A stretch of DNA of 64,000 nucleotides, from positions 4,077,001 to 4,141,000 of the forward strand of contig NZ_CP090059.1 in the NCBI RefSeq assembly GCF_021391395.1. Reading direction: 5' to 3'. The notes under the pieces were generated by a model. The model searched no databases. It was given only the letters and a program-made list of their open reading frames with translations, and was not told where the DNA came from. Shown one piece after another: positions 35,374 through 44,730 of the stretch. The translations under genes and the position numbers were made by a program. How positions within the stretch are numbered: position 1 is the stretch's first letter; each line of letters begins with the position of its first letter. Source of the DNA: Sphingomonas cannabina (lineage in GTDB: Bacteria; Pseudomonadota; Alphaproteobacteria; Sphingomonadales; Sphingomonadaceae).

Positions 35374-37352
35374 CGGCGCTGGCCCAGGACCTGAGCGGGC
35401 TGGCAGCCGCAACGATGCTCATGCCGTTCATCGCCTGGCTGCCCGGTCTCGCGCTCGTCGTCGGTTGCGAGCGGATGCTGGGATTGGATCCAGGTCGCGG
35501 CTGGACGCGATGCGGATGGGCGCTGCTGCTGTCGCTGGCGGTCCAGCCCGCGATCGACGCGCTGTGCATCCGGCTGGTCGGTCTCGCGGTCACGAGCATC
35601 ATCCACCTGGCCCTGGCGGTCGTCGGCGCTGGGGCCGTCATTGCGCTTCTGCGGTCCCGCCGGATCGGCCCTCATCCGCTGTTCGCGCTGCTGCCATTGT
35701 GGTGGCTCGCGGTCGCCTTCGCCTTCGTCGACGTCGACCGGGCCGGGCGCCTGAACCAGAGCCTGATAGTCCTCGACCTGGTCAAACACGCGTCCGTCAT
35801 AGAATCGCTGGCGCAGCACGGCCTCCCCCTGCGCGACGCGTTCTTCGCTCGGCCCGCGGCCGCTGGATATTACTATTATTACTATCTCGGGCCGGCGATG
35901 GTGCGGTGGCTGGGGCACGGCCTCGTCGACAGTCGCATGGCCTTTGCAGGATCGGCGTTCTGGACCGGGATAGCACTCCCGGCGGCGCTTTGGCGCATCG
36001 CCGTCGATGCCGGGCTGATCGCGTCCGGTCGGCGCGCACGCGCTTTCATCGTGATGACGGCGCTCTGCTTCGTCGGCGGCGCCGATCTTCCCTTCGCCCT
36101 GCTCCGCACGATGCAGACGGGCCTATGGTATCCGCAGGTCGACTGGTGGAGCGAGGCGGTCAGCTTCGCCTTCGGGACCGTTCTGTGGGTGCCGCACCAT
36201 CTGAGCGCGCTCCTCGCTATCTGGATAGGCGCGGATCTGCTGGAGCGGGCCCGCGTCGAGAAGGGTGCTCGTTTCGGGATGCTCGGCGCCGGTGCGGGGC
36301 TCGCCTTCGCCTCCGGTTTCGGCATGTCGGTCTGGATCGCCGTCGCCGCCGTTCCGATTCTGGCCGCCTGGCAGCTCGCGCTCCTCGGCAAGGGCCGTGC
36401 GCCGTTGCTCGCCTTCATCCTTGCCGTGACGGTCGCGCTCCTGGTCGCCGCGCCCCAGATCGGCGACCTCATCTCGGGTCGCGCGCAGGAGGGTTTTCCG
36501 CTTGCCCCTTATCTGCGGCCCTATGGCGGGATCGATGCGGGCGGGGGATTCGGCTCTGCGCTGATTCTGATCCTCCTGCTGCCGGTCGGGTACATGATCG
36601 AGTTCGGCGCCTTCGCCTATGGCGCGATCGCCTTCCTCGCCGCTCGCATCCGCCGCCCGGCGCCCGACAATCCGCTCGCGGTCCTGCTCCTTATCTCGGC
36701 GGCGATCGGCCTGGTCGAAGCCAGCTTTGTGCGCTCAACGATCATCAACAATGATTTCGGCTGGCGCTCGATCTGGTTCGCGCAGCTGCCCGCCATCATC
36801 TGGACCGGCGCGATCCTGACGGAGATCGCCGTGGTTCCGTTGATGCTGCGAATGCTCATAGCGGTTGGCGTGCTCGCCAATGCGTGGGACCTTTTCGGCC
36901 TGAGATCCATCCCGCCTGAGTTCCGAGCGAGCTGGGAGCAGATCAACGCCGCGCCCGCGGTCGATTATTCGGAACGACAGGCCTATCGCTGGGCCGAACG
37001 GCACCTCCCTGCGGATGCCGTGCTGCAGGCGAATCCCGGCGCGACCAGGCGGGTGTTCAACTTCGGCCTCTATGGCCGCAACGGCACGGCCGTCGCCGAC
37101 GGCGAGGCCAATCTGTTCGGCGCGCCGCGTCGGCAGGTCATCGACAGGATCAGCCGCCTGCGCCCGATTTTCGAGCGCGCGCTACCGCCGGGCGAGATCG
37201 CGGCGATCGCCCGTCGCGAGGGCATCGATGCGATCCTCTTCTCGGCGCGGGATCCGGTGTGGCGACAAAACGGCGCCCCTCCGCCAGGGCTGCGATGCGC
37301 CTACCGGGACCCACGGGTCTGCATCGCCGAGATCGGGAGCCCCAGTCCATGA
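35370..37352 (+). CDS. Polytopic membrane protein with YYYxG motif (DUF2298/glycosyltransferase-C-like)
   Basis: 660 residues from the ATG at 35370; GTG at 35325 is an alternative. About 12-13 hydrophobic segments are followed by a C-terminal soluble domain of about 150 residues. The loop near residue 170 reads 'AAGYYYYYYLGPAMVRW', which contains the YYYxG motif described for the rare Chlor_Arch_YYY/DUF2298 membrane proteins. The overall plan (many helices, periplasmic tail) resembles GT-C glycosyltransferases. The partner gene overlaps its stop (ATGA). I infer a role in transferring sugars to an envelope polymer or protein. No catalytic residues are assigned. Confidence 0.6.
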   Translation: MTALAQDLSGLAAATMLMPFIAWLPGLALVVGCERMLGLDPGRGWTRCGWALLLSLAVQPAIDALCIRLVGLAVTSIIHLALAVVGAGAVIALLRSRRIGPHPLFALLPLWWLAVAFAFVDVDRAGRLNQSLIVLDLVKHASVIESLAQHGLPLRDAFFARPAAAGYYYYYYLGPAMVRWLGHGLVDSRMAFAGSAFWTGIALPAALWRIAVDAGLIASGRRARAFIVMTALCFVGGADLPFALLRTMQTGLWYPQVDWWSEAVSFAFGTVLWVPHHLSALLAIWIGADLLERARVEKGARFGMLGAGAGLAFASGFGMSVWIAVAAVPILAAWQLALLGKGRAPLLAFILAVTVALLVAAPQIGDLISGRAQEGFPLAPYLRPYGGIDAGGGFGSALILILLLPVGYMIEFGAFAYGAIAFLAARIRRPAPDNPLAVLLLISAAIGLVEASFVRSTIINNDFGWRSIWFAQLPAIIWTGAILTEIAVVPLMLRMLIAVGVLANAWDLFGLRSIPPEFRASWEQINAAPAVDYSERQAYRWAERHLPADAVLQANPGATRRVFNFGLYGRNGTAVADGEANLFGAPRRQVIDRISRLRPIFERALPPGEIAAIARREGIDAILFSARDPVWRQNGAPPPGLRCAYRDPRVCIAEIGSPSP

Positions 37353-38005
37353 AACGCCTCCTGACATCCTTCGCGATCATGGGCTCCACCACGCTGGCGG
37401 GGTTCCTGCTCTACATCGGCCTCATGCGCTCGCCGCTGCTGCGGGATGGCTCGATCCTGTTCTACCGCGGCCTGCTGATGTGCGCGGTCGACGCCGTGAT
37501 CATGGCGATCGCGCTCCTCCTGCTGTTGCGCCGCCGCGGCGCCGACCCCGTGACCGTCATCGCGGCGGTGGCGACATCGTTGAGCTTCAACATGGCGTTC
37601 CTGATCATCCTGCCAGTGACCATCGACCGCTCGATCAGCGTCTTCCTGCTGAGCCGGATCGAAGCGGCCGAGACCGAGCACCCGCTCGACGCCAGAGGCC
37701 TGAGGGCGGCATTCGTCGACGACTATGTCATAGCCATGTCCCAGATCGACCGCCGGATCGAGGAGCAGCGCCGCTCCGGCAACGTCGTCGTCGATCACGG
37801 CAAGCTGTGCCTGACCGAACGCGGCCGGAGCTTCATGCGGCTGGCACGGCGGCTGTCGCTCACGTTCGGAACCGATCCGCACTTCGTGGGCAAGGAACCA
37901 AGCGCGGGGAAGGGGCCGCCCCATTGCGCAACGCGATCAGGCTTGCGAGCGGAGCGGACGATCCCGAAGCGGACTCAAAACGCCAGCACCACCTTGGGCG
38001 CGTAA
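37349..38005 (+). CDS. Small membrane protein of unknown function, partner of the YYY protein
   Basis: 218 residues. Three hydrophobic segments in the first 100 residues (about 5-25, 37-58 and 64-85) are followed by a soluble helical part with conserved-looking 'LDARGLRAAFVDDYVIAMSQIDRRIEEQ' and 'LTERGRSFMRLARRLSLTF'. I recognise no named family. It begins in an ATGA overlap with the YYY gene, so the two are probably made together. Its last 31 bp overlap the convergent PIG-L gene, and the C-terminal 28 residues look low-complexity, so the native end is uncertain only if a frameshift is present. Confidence 0.65.
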   Translation: MKRLLTSFAIMGSTTLAGFLLYIGLMRSPLLRDGSILFYRGLLMCAVDAVIMAIALLLLLRRRGADPVTVIAAVATSLSFNMAFLIILPVTIDRSISVFLLSRIEAAETEHPLDARGLRAAFVDDYVIAMSQIDRRIEEQRRSGNVVVDHGKLCLTERGRSFMRLARRLSLTFGTDPHFVGKEPSAGKGPPHCATRSGLRAERTIPKRTQNASTTLGA

Positions 38006-38631
38006 AAGCCCTCGGCATAGCCCTCCGGCGCATTGCATTCGATGCCGCGCAGGCGGGCGAGTGCGAGGAAGGTGTCGGGGCTGAACCATTGCCGGTGGCG
38101 CTGGCTGGGGAAGCCCTCGCAGATAGCGCCGGCCTTTCGCCGGGCGACATCCGCGGACAGGTGTGCGTAGAGGTTGGGCCGGCCAAGGTCGCCGTCGTAC
38201 TTGGGGATTTCGTAGCCGAGCAGCAGATGGTCGCGGAACGTGTTCGCGCTGAGCTCGGCGATCACGCGGTGATCCTGGTGCGAATCATTGGCGACATGGG
38301 TGAGGATCAGGTCGGGCCGCGACCGCCGCTTGATCGCCTCGAACACCGCCTTGATCGCGGGGAGCTGGTGGGGGAGGAGACCGTCCTGGAAATGGTGGAC
38401 CTCCACTTCCAGCGCGGCCTTGTTGCCGGCGAACCGTTGCGCGCTCCGCTCCGCCTCGTCGGCGCGGATGTCGTCGCCGCTGAACACGACCCAATGTACC
38501 GCCGCCTCGACCGACGCGAGCAGGTCGAGGAGCAGCCCGCCGCACCCGATCTCGATGTCGTCGGCGTGGGCGCCAAGGCAGAGGACGCGCAGCGGCTCCG
38601 TGCGCGCATTCGGCAGGGTCAGCGGGATCAT
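37975..38631 (-). CDS. PIG-L/LmbE-family deacetylase
   Basis: 218 residues from the ATG at 38631. Zinc-dependent N-deacetylase fold: metal-site motif 'LGAHADDIEIGCGG' (about 18-31, usual form AHPDDE) and 'VANDSHQDHRV' (about 113-123) with the third ligand. These enzymes deacetylate GlcNAc-type or other acylated amino sugars. It overlaps the stop of the nucleotidyltransferase gene (ATGA), so the pair likely acts on one nucleotide sugar or lipid-linked sugar path. Confidence 0.88.
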   Translation of the reverse strand: MIPLTLPNARTEPLRVLCLGAHADDIEIGCGGLLLDLLASVEAAVHWVVFSGDDIRADEAERSAQRFAGNKAALEVEVHHFQDGLLPHQLPAIKAVFEAIKRRSRPDLILTHVANDSHQDHRVIAELSANTFRDHLLLGYEIPKYDGDLGRPNLYAHLSADVARRKAGAICEGFPSQRHRQWFSPDTFLALARLRGIECNAPEGYAEGFYAPKVVLAF

Positions 38632-39443
38632 CGATAGGAGGTCTGGAGCAGGGCCGCCGGCGCGAGCGGGGCATCGCGCCACACTTCCCACTGCGCGTTC
38701 CCTGCCGCATGCGCCGCCTCCAGCACCTCCAGGTCCTTGGGCGTGTCGCACGCGCGCCAGAAGCCGTCATGGGCGTAGGCGAGCAGCCGCCCCTCGTCGA
38801 CGAGGCGCGGAAAGGACCCGTCGACCAGATCCTCGCCATCCTCGAGATAGCGGAAGATGGCTTGCCGGAAGACGAAAAAGCCGCCGTTGATCCTGAGGTC
38901 CGCGGTCGGCGAGTCGTCGATCGCGGAGACCGCGCCGTCACGGCCGTAGCGGAGGTAGTGGAAGCTCTGGCTCGGCCTGACCGCGGTCATCGCGGCCACC
39001 ATCGCCGGGCGCGCGGACATGGCGGCGATCACCTCCGGCAGGCGCAGGTCGGTGACGCCGTCGGCATAATTGGCCAGGAACAGCTCCTCGCCCTCGACAT
39101 AGCGCTCGACCAGCCGGAGGCGCTGGCCGATGCTGGTCCGGAGGCCGGTGTCGACGAGCGCGACGTTCCACCAGGTGCCGCCGTCCTGGCGCAGGCGGAC
39201 CGCCTGCATCTCCGGCGAGAGGGTGGGCAGGAACTCCCCGCCCATGCGCCGGAAATGTTCGGTGATCGCCTCCGCACCATAGCCCAGGCACAGGACGAAA
39301 TCGGTATGTCCATAATGCGCGTAATAGCGCATGATCGAGTCCAACAGGGAAATGCCGCCTACGGATACCAAAGGTTTCGGCAAGTTTCCGGACGCGCCGC
39401 GCATGCGCATCCCAAATCCGCCGCAGAATAGAACGACCTTCAT
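38628..39443 (-). CDS. Sugar-1-phosphate nucleotidyltransferase (glucose-1-phosphate cytidylyltransferase-like)
   Basis: 271 residues. Nucleotidyltransferase fold with 'MKVVLFCGGFGMRMR' and 'LPKPLVSVGGISLLDSIMRYY' (about residues 1-45). The Thr-Arg of the usual GGxGTR loop is Met-Arg here. 'DGVTDL' and 'INGGFFVFR' are the substrate-side motifs seen in glucose-1-phosphate cytidylyltransferases (RfbF type). A CDP- or other NDP-sugar is the expected product. It has a GGGAGGGG ribosome site, starts the two-gene minus-strand operon, and converges on the YYY gene pair. Confidence 0.82.
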   Translation of the reverse strand: MKVVLFCGGFGMRMRGASGNLPKPLVSVGGISLLDSIMRYYAHYGHTDFVLCLGYGAEAITEHFRRMGGEFLPTLSPEMQAVRLRQDGGTWWNVALVDTGLRTSIGQRLRLVERYVEGEELFLANYADGVTDLRLPEVIAAMSARPAMVAAMTAVRPSQSFHYLRYGRDGAVSAIDDSPTADLRINGGFFVFRQAIFRYLEDGEDLVDGSFPRLVDEGRLLAYAHDGFWRACDTPKDLEVLEAAHAAGNAQWEVWRDAPLAPAALLQTSYR

Positions 39444-39536
39444 CCCGACCGCCCCTCCCAGGACAATTCGAAGCCATCGTGCGACGCTCTGATACTATGC
39501 GGTCAGTTCATCACGAACGGATGCCGCTCGCCACAT

Positions 39537-39550
39537 CTAATCTGGATTAG
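39537..39550. promoter_or_regulatory. 14-bp palindrome between nucleotidyltransferase and purE
   Basis: CTAATC-TG-GATTAG is perfect. It lies between two 8-bp complementary arms (39507-39514 and 39557-39564) in the 202-bp divergent gap. Could be an operator for either gene. Nothing else is visible in this gap. Confidence 0.3.
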
Positions 39551-39645
39551 GCTTTTGTGATGAAGCTGGGATACCGAAGCGATGGGTTCTGCCCGGCGGC
39601 ATCGTGACGGTTGCCCTCCTCGCCCTGCCCCGCTAACCGCTCGGC

Positions 39646-40125
39646 ATGACGCTGGTCGGCATCATCATGGGGTCGTCGTCCGATTGGGAGACGATGCGGC
39701 ATGCCGCGAGCGTGCTGGACGAGCTCGGCATCGCGCACGAGACCAAGGTCGTGTCCGCGCACCGTACGCCGCAGCGGCTCTACGACTATGCCACGTCCGC
39801 TGCGGACCGCGGGCTCAAGGTGATCGTCGCCGGCGCGGGCGGGGCGGCGCACCTGCCGGGCATGGCGGCGGCGATGACGCACCTGCCGGTGCTGGGCGTG
39901 CCAGTGGAGAGCAAGGCGCTGAAGGGCCTCGATAGCCTGTTGTCGATCGTGCAGATGCCGGGCGGCGTGCCGGTCGGGACGCTGGCGATCGGCAAGGCGG
40001 GGGCGACCAATGCGGGCCTGCTCGCCGCCGCGATCCTCGCCACCGCCGACGACGCGCTGGCCAAGCGGCTGATCGAGTGGCGCGAGGCGCAGACGCACGG
40101 CGTCGCCGAGGAGCCGACCGACTAG
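39646..40125 (+). CDS. purE: 5-(carboxyamino)imidazole ribonucleotide mutase
   Basis: 159 residues. Class I PurE, which moves the N-carboxyl of N5-CAIR to C4 in purine synthesis. The phosphate/substrate loop '[13 protein letters not shown]', '[14 protein letters not shown]' and '[17 protein letters not shown]' are present, and the length is standard. The stop codon shares one base with the GTG start of purK (TAGTG). Confidence 0.96.
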   Translation: MTLVGIIMGSSSDWETMRHAASVLDELGIAHETKVVSAHRTPQRLYDYATSAADRGLKVIVAGAGGAAHLPGMAAAMTHLPVLGVPVESKALKGLDSLLSIVQMPGGVPVGTLAIGKAGATNAGLLAAAILATADDALAKRLIEWREAQTHGVAEEPTD

Positions 40126-41186
40126 TGCTTCCGCCCGGATCGACGATCGGCATCCTCGGGTCCGGCCAGCTCGGCCGGATGCTGGCGGTCGCGGCGGCGC
40201 AGCTCGGCTATCGTACCCATATCTACGCTCCGGAGACCGGGCCGGCGAACGACGTCAGCGGCGGCTACACGCGCGGCGGCTATTACGATGCCGGCGAGCT
40301 GGCGCGGTTCGCGCGGGGCGTCGACGTCGTCACCTACGAGTTCGAGAATATCGCCGCGGGGCCGATCGAGGCGCTGGCGACGTTCGTGCCGGTGCATCCC
40401 TCGCCGCGCTCGCTGGCGGTGGCGCAGCATCGCGCCGAGGAGAAGGAATTCGTCGAGGCGCTCGGCGGCCGCGCGGCGCCATGGCGACGGGTCGAAAGCC
40501 GCGAGACGCTGGACGAGGCCATAGCAGCGATCGGCTGCCCGGCGATCCTCAAGACCGCGACGCTCGGCTATGACGGCAAAGGGCAAGTGCGGCTCGCCTC
40601 CCCCGCCGATGCCGACGCCGCCTGGGAAGCGATCGCGGGCGCGCCGGCGGTGCTGGAGGGATTCGTCACCTTCGCGCACGAATTCTCGATCCTGCTGGCG
40701 CGCGGCGCCGATGGCAGTATCGCCAGCTATCCGCCGCCGCTCAACGAGCATCGGGACGGTATCCTGTCGCGCTCGACCGTGCCGGCCCCGGCGGAGATCG
40801 CGGTGCAATGGACCGAGGCGGCGGCGCTCGCCGGGCGGGTGGCCGAGGCGCTGGAGCATGTCGGGGTGCTGACGTTGGAGTTCTTCGCGACCGCGGACGG
40901 CCCGGTGTTCAACGAGATGGCGCCGCGCGTCCACAATTCGGGGCATTGGACGATCGAGGGCGCGGTGACCTCGCAGTTCGAGAACCACATCCGCGCGATC
41001 GCGGGCCTGCCGCTCGGGGATACCGGGCTGACCGGACGGGGCGTAGTGATGGAGAACCTGATCGGCGACGACGTCGAGCGCTGGGCCGAGCTTCTCGGCG
41101 AGGGCGACGCCCATCTCCACCTCTACGGCAAGCGCGATGCGCGGCCGGGGCGCAAGATGGGGCATGTGACGCGGGTGATGCGGTAG
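40125..41186 (+). CDS. purK: 5-(carboxyamino)imidazole ribonucleotide synthase
   Basis: 353 residues from the GTG at 40125. ATP-grasp enzyme making N5-CAIR from AIR, bicarbonate and ATP, the substrate of PurE. 'IGILGSGQLGRMLAVAAAQLG' at the N-terminus, 'ILKTATLGYDGKGQ' (ATP-binding), 'FNEMAPRVHNSGHWTIEGA' near the metal site. Overlaps purE by one base. A longer in-frame start (40077) inside purE is rejected because the N-terminal strand begins right after the GTG. Confidence 0.96.
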   Translation: MLPPGSTIGILGSGQLGRMLAVAAAQLGYRTHIYAPETGPANDVSGGYTRGGYYDAGELARFARGVDVVTYEFENIAAGPIEALATFVPVHPSPRSLAVAQHRAEEKEFVEALGGRAAPWRRVESRETLDEAIAAIGCPAILKTATLGYDGKGQVRLASPADADAAWEAIAGAPAVLEGFVTFAHEFSILLARGADGSIASYPPPLNEHRDGILSRSTVPAPAEIAVQWTEAAALAGRVAEALEHVGVLTLEFFATADGPVFNEMAPRVHNSGHWTIEGAVTSQFENHIRAIAGLPLGDTGLTGRGVVMENLIGDDVERWAELLGEGDAHLHLYGKRDARPGRKMGHVTRVMR

Positions 41187-41195
41187 CTTCTACCG

Positions 41196-41328
41196 TCCCT
41201 CTCCCATTGGGAGAGGGAAGGAGCCGCGAAGCGGCGGGAGGGTGAGGCCGCCACCGCCAGCGAGGGCACCCTCACCCTCCCACTCGACTACGTCGAGCGG
41301 GCCCCTCCCTCTCCCAACGGGAGAGGGA
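41196..41328. repeat. Paired hairpins (family C) after purK
   Basis: Two nearly identical perfect hairpins with 10-bp TCCCTCTCCC stems and 3-nt loops at 41196-41218 and 41306-41328. The sequence between them contains further complementary CCTCACCCTCCC-type segments. The element fills the gap between convergent purK and a minus-strand small gene, fitting a two-way transcript end. Confidence 0.8.
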
Positions 41329-41337
41329 AATTTGGAC

Positions 41338-41640
41338 TCACCCCGCCCGCGTACCAGTGATCGGGAAGCTGCCGAACGCACCTGCGGTGACCATGCCGTT
41401 GAGGGCGTCGCCGTCTACCGTCGCTTCCATCGTCAGCGTCATCGGCATCGGCACGGTGATGTCCACCGCCCAGCTCGCCTTGTCGCCGTCGACCTTGCCG
41501 TTCTTGACCTCGGTCGAGCCCATCGCACCCGAGAAGGTGCCGGTGAGCGCGTCGCCGTTCGACTGGAAGGTCACGGTCGCCTTCTGGTCGCCCATCGGCG
41601 ACTTGATGACGGTATCCCAGGTGCCGTCGATGCCGGCCAT
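41338..41640 (-). CDS. Conserved-looking small beta-rich protein of unknown function
   Basis: 100 residues, no signal peptide, no membrane segment. Alternating hydrophobic/polar short strands with turns ('GTWDTVIKSPMGDQKATVTF', 'GALTGTFSG'-like repeats) suggest a small lipocalin-like beta-barrel or sandwich. I do not recognise a named family. It has a GAGAGGAG ribosome site. It is the gene downstream of the M16 protease (20-bp gap, same strand), so they may be co-transcribed. Confidence 0.7.
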   Translation of the reverse strand: MAGIDGTWDTVIKSPMGDQKATVTFQSNGDALTGTFSGAMGSTEVKNGKVDGDKASWAVDITVPMPMTLTMEATVDGDALNGMVTAGAFGSFPITGTRAG

Positions 41641-41660
41641 ATCGCTTGCTCCTCTCTCGC

Positions 41661-44486
41661 TCAGTTGCTTGCCGCGGCGGCGGGCTGGGCGCCCGGCGCC
41701 GGGACCACCTCAACCGGCAATCCGACCGAGTCAAGCTGGGGGCGGACCTTGGCGGCGTCGCCGACGACCACCCAGACGAAGCGATTCGGGTCCAAAGCCT
41801 CGCGTGCCGCAGCGTCAAGCTGGGGTGCGGTGAGCGCGCGATATTTTTGCGCGATGGTCGAATAATAATCGTCCGGGCGCTTGGCGAGGTCGTTCATCTG
41901 CATCGCCGAGAGCACCGCGCTCGACGTCTCGAAGCTGCCCGACAGCTCGCGGACGAATCCGGCGATGGTGCGGCCGAACTCCTCGGGGGTGACGCCCTTC
42001 GTCGTCAGGAACTCGCGCACGTCGAGTTGGATCGCCTTGATCGAATCGCCGGTGCGGTCGGCCTGGACCGGCGTGGTGATGGTGAAGGGCACCGCATTCT
42101 CGAGCCGCCGGAAGGTGCCGTAGCTGCCGTAGGTCCAGCCCTTGGTCTCGCGCAGGTCCATGTTGACGCGCGACAGGAAGTTGCCGCTGAGCACGTCGTT
42201 GGCGGTGGTGTAGGGCAGCAGCTCGTCGGTGCCCTTGAGCCGGGTGAGCTGGCCCGCGACGATCATCGACTGCGGCGAATCGGGGCGGTCGACCAGCACG
42301 ACCTTGGGCGCGGACTGCTGCGCGGCGGCGGCGAAGTCCTTGGTCCCCGGCGCCCCCGTGCCGCGCCAGTCGCCGAAGCGGCTCTCGAACGCCTGCCTGA
42401 CCTCGGCGAGCGGGCGGTCGCTGACGATGAAGACCTTGAGCTTCTCGGGCCTGAGCCACGCGTCGTGGAACGCCCTGAGGTCGGCCGGGGCGAGCGTCGC
42501 CACCGCCTTGGGATCGCCGCTGCCGGCGGCTGCCTTCGCATAAGGCGACGCCGTGCCGTAGAGCAGCGGCGGCGAGGTGCGCGAGGCGAGGCCGCTGGGA
42601 TTGGTGAGCTCGGCCGCGATCTGCGCGAGCAGCTGGTTGCGGACGCGCGTCACCTCCGGCGCGGCGAAGGCAGGCGTGCGCACCACGTCCGACAGCACGC
42701 CGAGCGCGGGGCTGAGGTTGGCGCTCGGCGCCTCGAACGCGACGGTCGTGCGGTCGGGCGTGCTGGCGGAGGTGATCTCCATGCCCAGCCGCTCCTGCGC
42801 CTCGGCGAGCGCGATCGGGTCGAGGCTCTTCGTGCCGCCTTCCTCCAGCGACGCGAGCATCAGCGACTGAGTGCCGAGCTTGCCCGGCACATCGGCGGCA
42901 ATGCCGGCGTCGAAGCTCAGCGCCGCGCGGGTGATCGGCACGGCGGTACGCTGGGCGTAGACGAGCTCGATGCCGTTCGAGAGCTTGGTGCGCTCGACCT
43001 TGGGGAAGGCGAGGTTGCTGATCTCGCCGACCGCCGGGAGCGGGCCACGAGTGCCCTTGACCGGCGCCTCCGGTGCCGCCTCGGCAGGCTTGGCGGCAAC
43101 CGCCGCCTCGGTATAGGCCGCGCGGGGGCCGGGCTCGACGGTGAGCGCGAACACCGGGCGGCTCAGCCACTTCTGCGCCGCCGCCCTGACGCTCTCCGGC
43201 GTCGCCGACGCATAGGCGGCGAGCTGCTTCTTGTAGAAGCCGGGATCGTTCGAATAGAGCGCCCCCTCGGCGAGCGCGACCGCCTTGCCGCCGAAGTCGC
43301 CGACCTGCTCCAGCCCCTCGATCGTGCTGGAGACCTCGCGCATCGCGACGCGCTGGACCTCGTCGGCGGTGGGGCCGTTCTTGAGGAGATCGGCGAAGAT
43401 CTCGTCGAGCCGCTTGTTGACCAGCGCCGGGTCGACGCCGGGCTTCACATTGACCTGGATCTCGAAGAAGCCGAGCTGCGCGAAATCCTGCACGCTGGCG
43501 GAGGCGGAGACGGCGAGCTGGTCCTTGCGCACCAGCGTGTTGTCGAGCCGCGAGCTGGCGAGGCCGCCGAGCACCGAGGCGAACACGTTGAGCGGCACCG
43601 AATCCTTGTCGTTGAGCCCCGGCACCGTCCAGTAGCGGTAGAGCCGGACGTTGGCGACGCGGTCCTTCATCGTCACCGCCTTGGGCCCGGGCAGCGTCGG
43701 GATGGTGGTGGGGACGGGTGCCGTCTTGGGGCCGGCGGGGATGTCGCCGAAATATTTGGCCACCAGCGGCCTGGCGGCGGCGGCGTCGATGTCGCCCGCG
43801 AGCACCAGCACCGCGTTGTTGGGGCCGTAATGGTCGCGGAACCACTTCTTCACATCGGCGAGGCTGGCGGCGTCGAGATCGGCCATCGAGCCGATCGTGG
43901 TGTGGCCATAGGGATGGTCGGGAGGCAGCAGCCCCTCGATCTGGGCATATTCGACCAGGCCGTAGGGCTCGTTGTCGCCCTGGCGCTTCTCGTTCTGGAC
44001 GACGCCGCGCTGGTTATCGAGCTTGTCCTGGGTGACGGCGCCCAGCAGGTGACCCATGCGGTCGCTCTCGAGATAGAGCGCGCGCTCGAGCGCCGGGGTC
44101 GGCACCGTCTCGAAATAATTGGTGCGGTCGAACCAGGTGGTGCCGTTGAAGTCGGTCGCGCCCACTTCCTGCAGCGGCACGAAGAAGTCGCCCGGCGAGT
44201 TCTCCGACCCGTTGAACATCAGATGCTCGAACAGGTGCGCGAAGCCGGTCTTGCCCTTGGGCTCGTTCTTGGAGCCGATGTCGTACCACACGCTGACCGC
44301 GACGATCGGCGCCTTGCGATCGGTATGGACGATGACGCGGAGACCGTTGGGAAGGGTGAACTGCTCGTAGGGGATGTTGACCTCGCGCACGAGCTCGGCG
44401 ACCGGCACCGGCTTCGCCTCCTGCGCCATCGCCGGGGCCGAGAGCGCGAGCAGCGCGACGCCGCTCAGCATATGGGACAATTTCAT
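41661..44486 (-). CDS. Periplasmic M16-family double-domain zinc peptidase
   Basis: 941 residues from the ATG at 44486. Signal peptide (1-21, ending AMAQ). First M16 half holds the inverted zinc motif 'HLFEH' (H84, E87, H88) and the second half (from about residue 500, 'VERTKLSNGIELVYAQR') lacks it, the usual active/inactive pair of pitrilysin-type clam-shell peptidases. Likely degrades peptides in the periplasm. An in-frame extension to 44597 has no ribosome site and is rejected. Divergent from the hypothetical gene at 44731 with a 244-bp gap in which I see no clear promoter palindrome. Confidence 0.92.
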   Translation of the reverse strand: MKLSHMLSGVALLALSAPAMAQEAKPVPVAELVREVNIPYEQFTLPNGLRVIVHTDRKAPIVAVSVWYDIGSKNEPKGKTGFAHLFEHLMFNGSENSPGDFFVPLQEVGATDFNGTTWFDRTNYFETVPTPALERALYLESDRMGHLLGAVTQDKLDNQRGVVQNEKRQGDNEPYGLVEYAQIEGLLPPDHPYGHTTIGSMADLDAASLADVKKWFRDHYGPNNAVLVLAGDIDAAAARPLVAKYFGDIPAGPKTAPVPTTIPTLPGPKAVTMKDRVANVRLYRYWTVPGLNDKDSVPLNVFASVLGGLASSRLDNTLVRKDQLAVSASASVQDFAQLGFFEIQVNVKPGVDPALVNKRLDEIFADLLKNGPTADEVQRVAMREVSSTIEGLEQVGDFGGKAVALAEGALYSNDPGFYKKQLAAYASATPESVRAAAQKWLSRPVFALTVEPGPRAAYTEAAVAAKPAEAAPEAPVKGTRGPLPAVGEISNLAFPKVERTKLSNGIELVYAQRTAVPITRAALSFDAGIAADVPGKLGTQSLMLASLEEGGTKSLDPIALAEAQERLGMEITSASTPDRTTVAFEAPSANLSPALGVLSDVVRTPAFAAPEVTRVRNQLLAQIAAELTNPSGLASRTSPPLLYGTASPYAKAAAGSGDPKAVATLAPADLRAFHDAWLRPEKLKVFIVSDRPLAEVRQAFESRFGDWRGTGAPGTKDFAAAAQQSAPKVVLVDRPDSPQSMIVAGQLTRLKGTDELLPYTTANDVLSGNFLSRVNMDLRETKGWTYGSYGTFRRLENAVPFTITTPVQADRTGDSIKAIQLDVREFLTTKGVTPEEFGRTIAGFVRELSGSFETSSAVLSAMQMNDLAKRPDDYYSTIAQKYRALTAPQLDAAAREALDPNRFVWVVVGDAAKVRPQLDSVGLPVEVVPAPGAQPAAAASN

Positions 44487-44730
44487 CGAGTTCCCCCGCA
44501 AGACATTTGATGGCCGGACCGGCCGGATGGGCTTGGCTACCGCAAGCGGCGGGCCGACCGCAATCGGGCATGGCGGGAATGTCACGGGCCGCGCCACGCA
44601 AGCTTAACGGCGACCAGGCGAGTCGGCGCCCTGTCAATCGACGATTCGTTGAGGCACTCGCCGCGTCGGCGAGCTTTCCCCTTCGCCGCGATCCGCTATC
44701 CTGTGGTGCGGGCCACCAAGGGAGTCGGCG

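Noticed and set aside
41190..41340. Possible CRISPR-like repetition because of repeated TCCCTCTCCC units
   Set aside because: Only two units, facing each other and each self-complementary. There are no regular spacers and no cas genes.
41646..44510. A 954-codon plus-strand frame opposite the M16 peptidase
   Set aside because: Same GC-bias effect. The minus strand has a signal peptide and the HxxEH zinc motif.
44513..44525. GGCCGG-A-CCGGCC palindrome upstream of the M16 gene
   Set aside because: GC-only palindromes this short are expected by chance in DNA of this composition.
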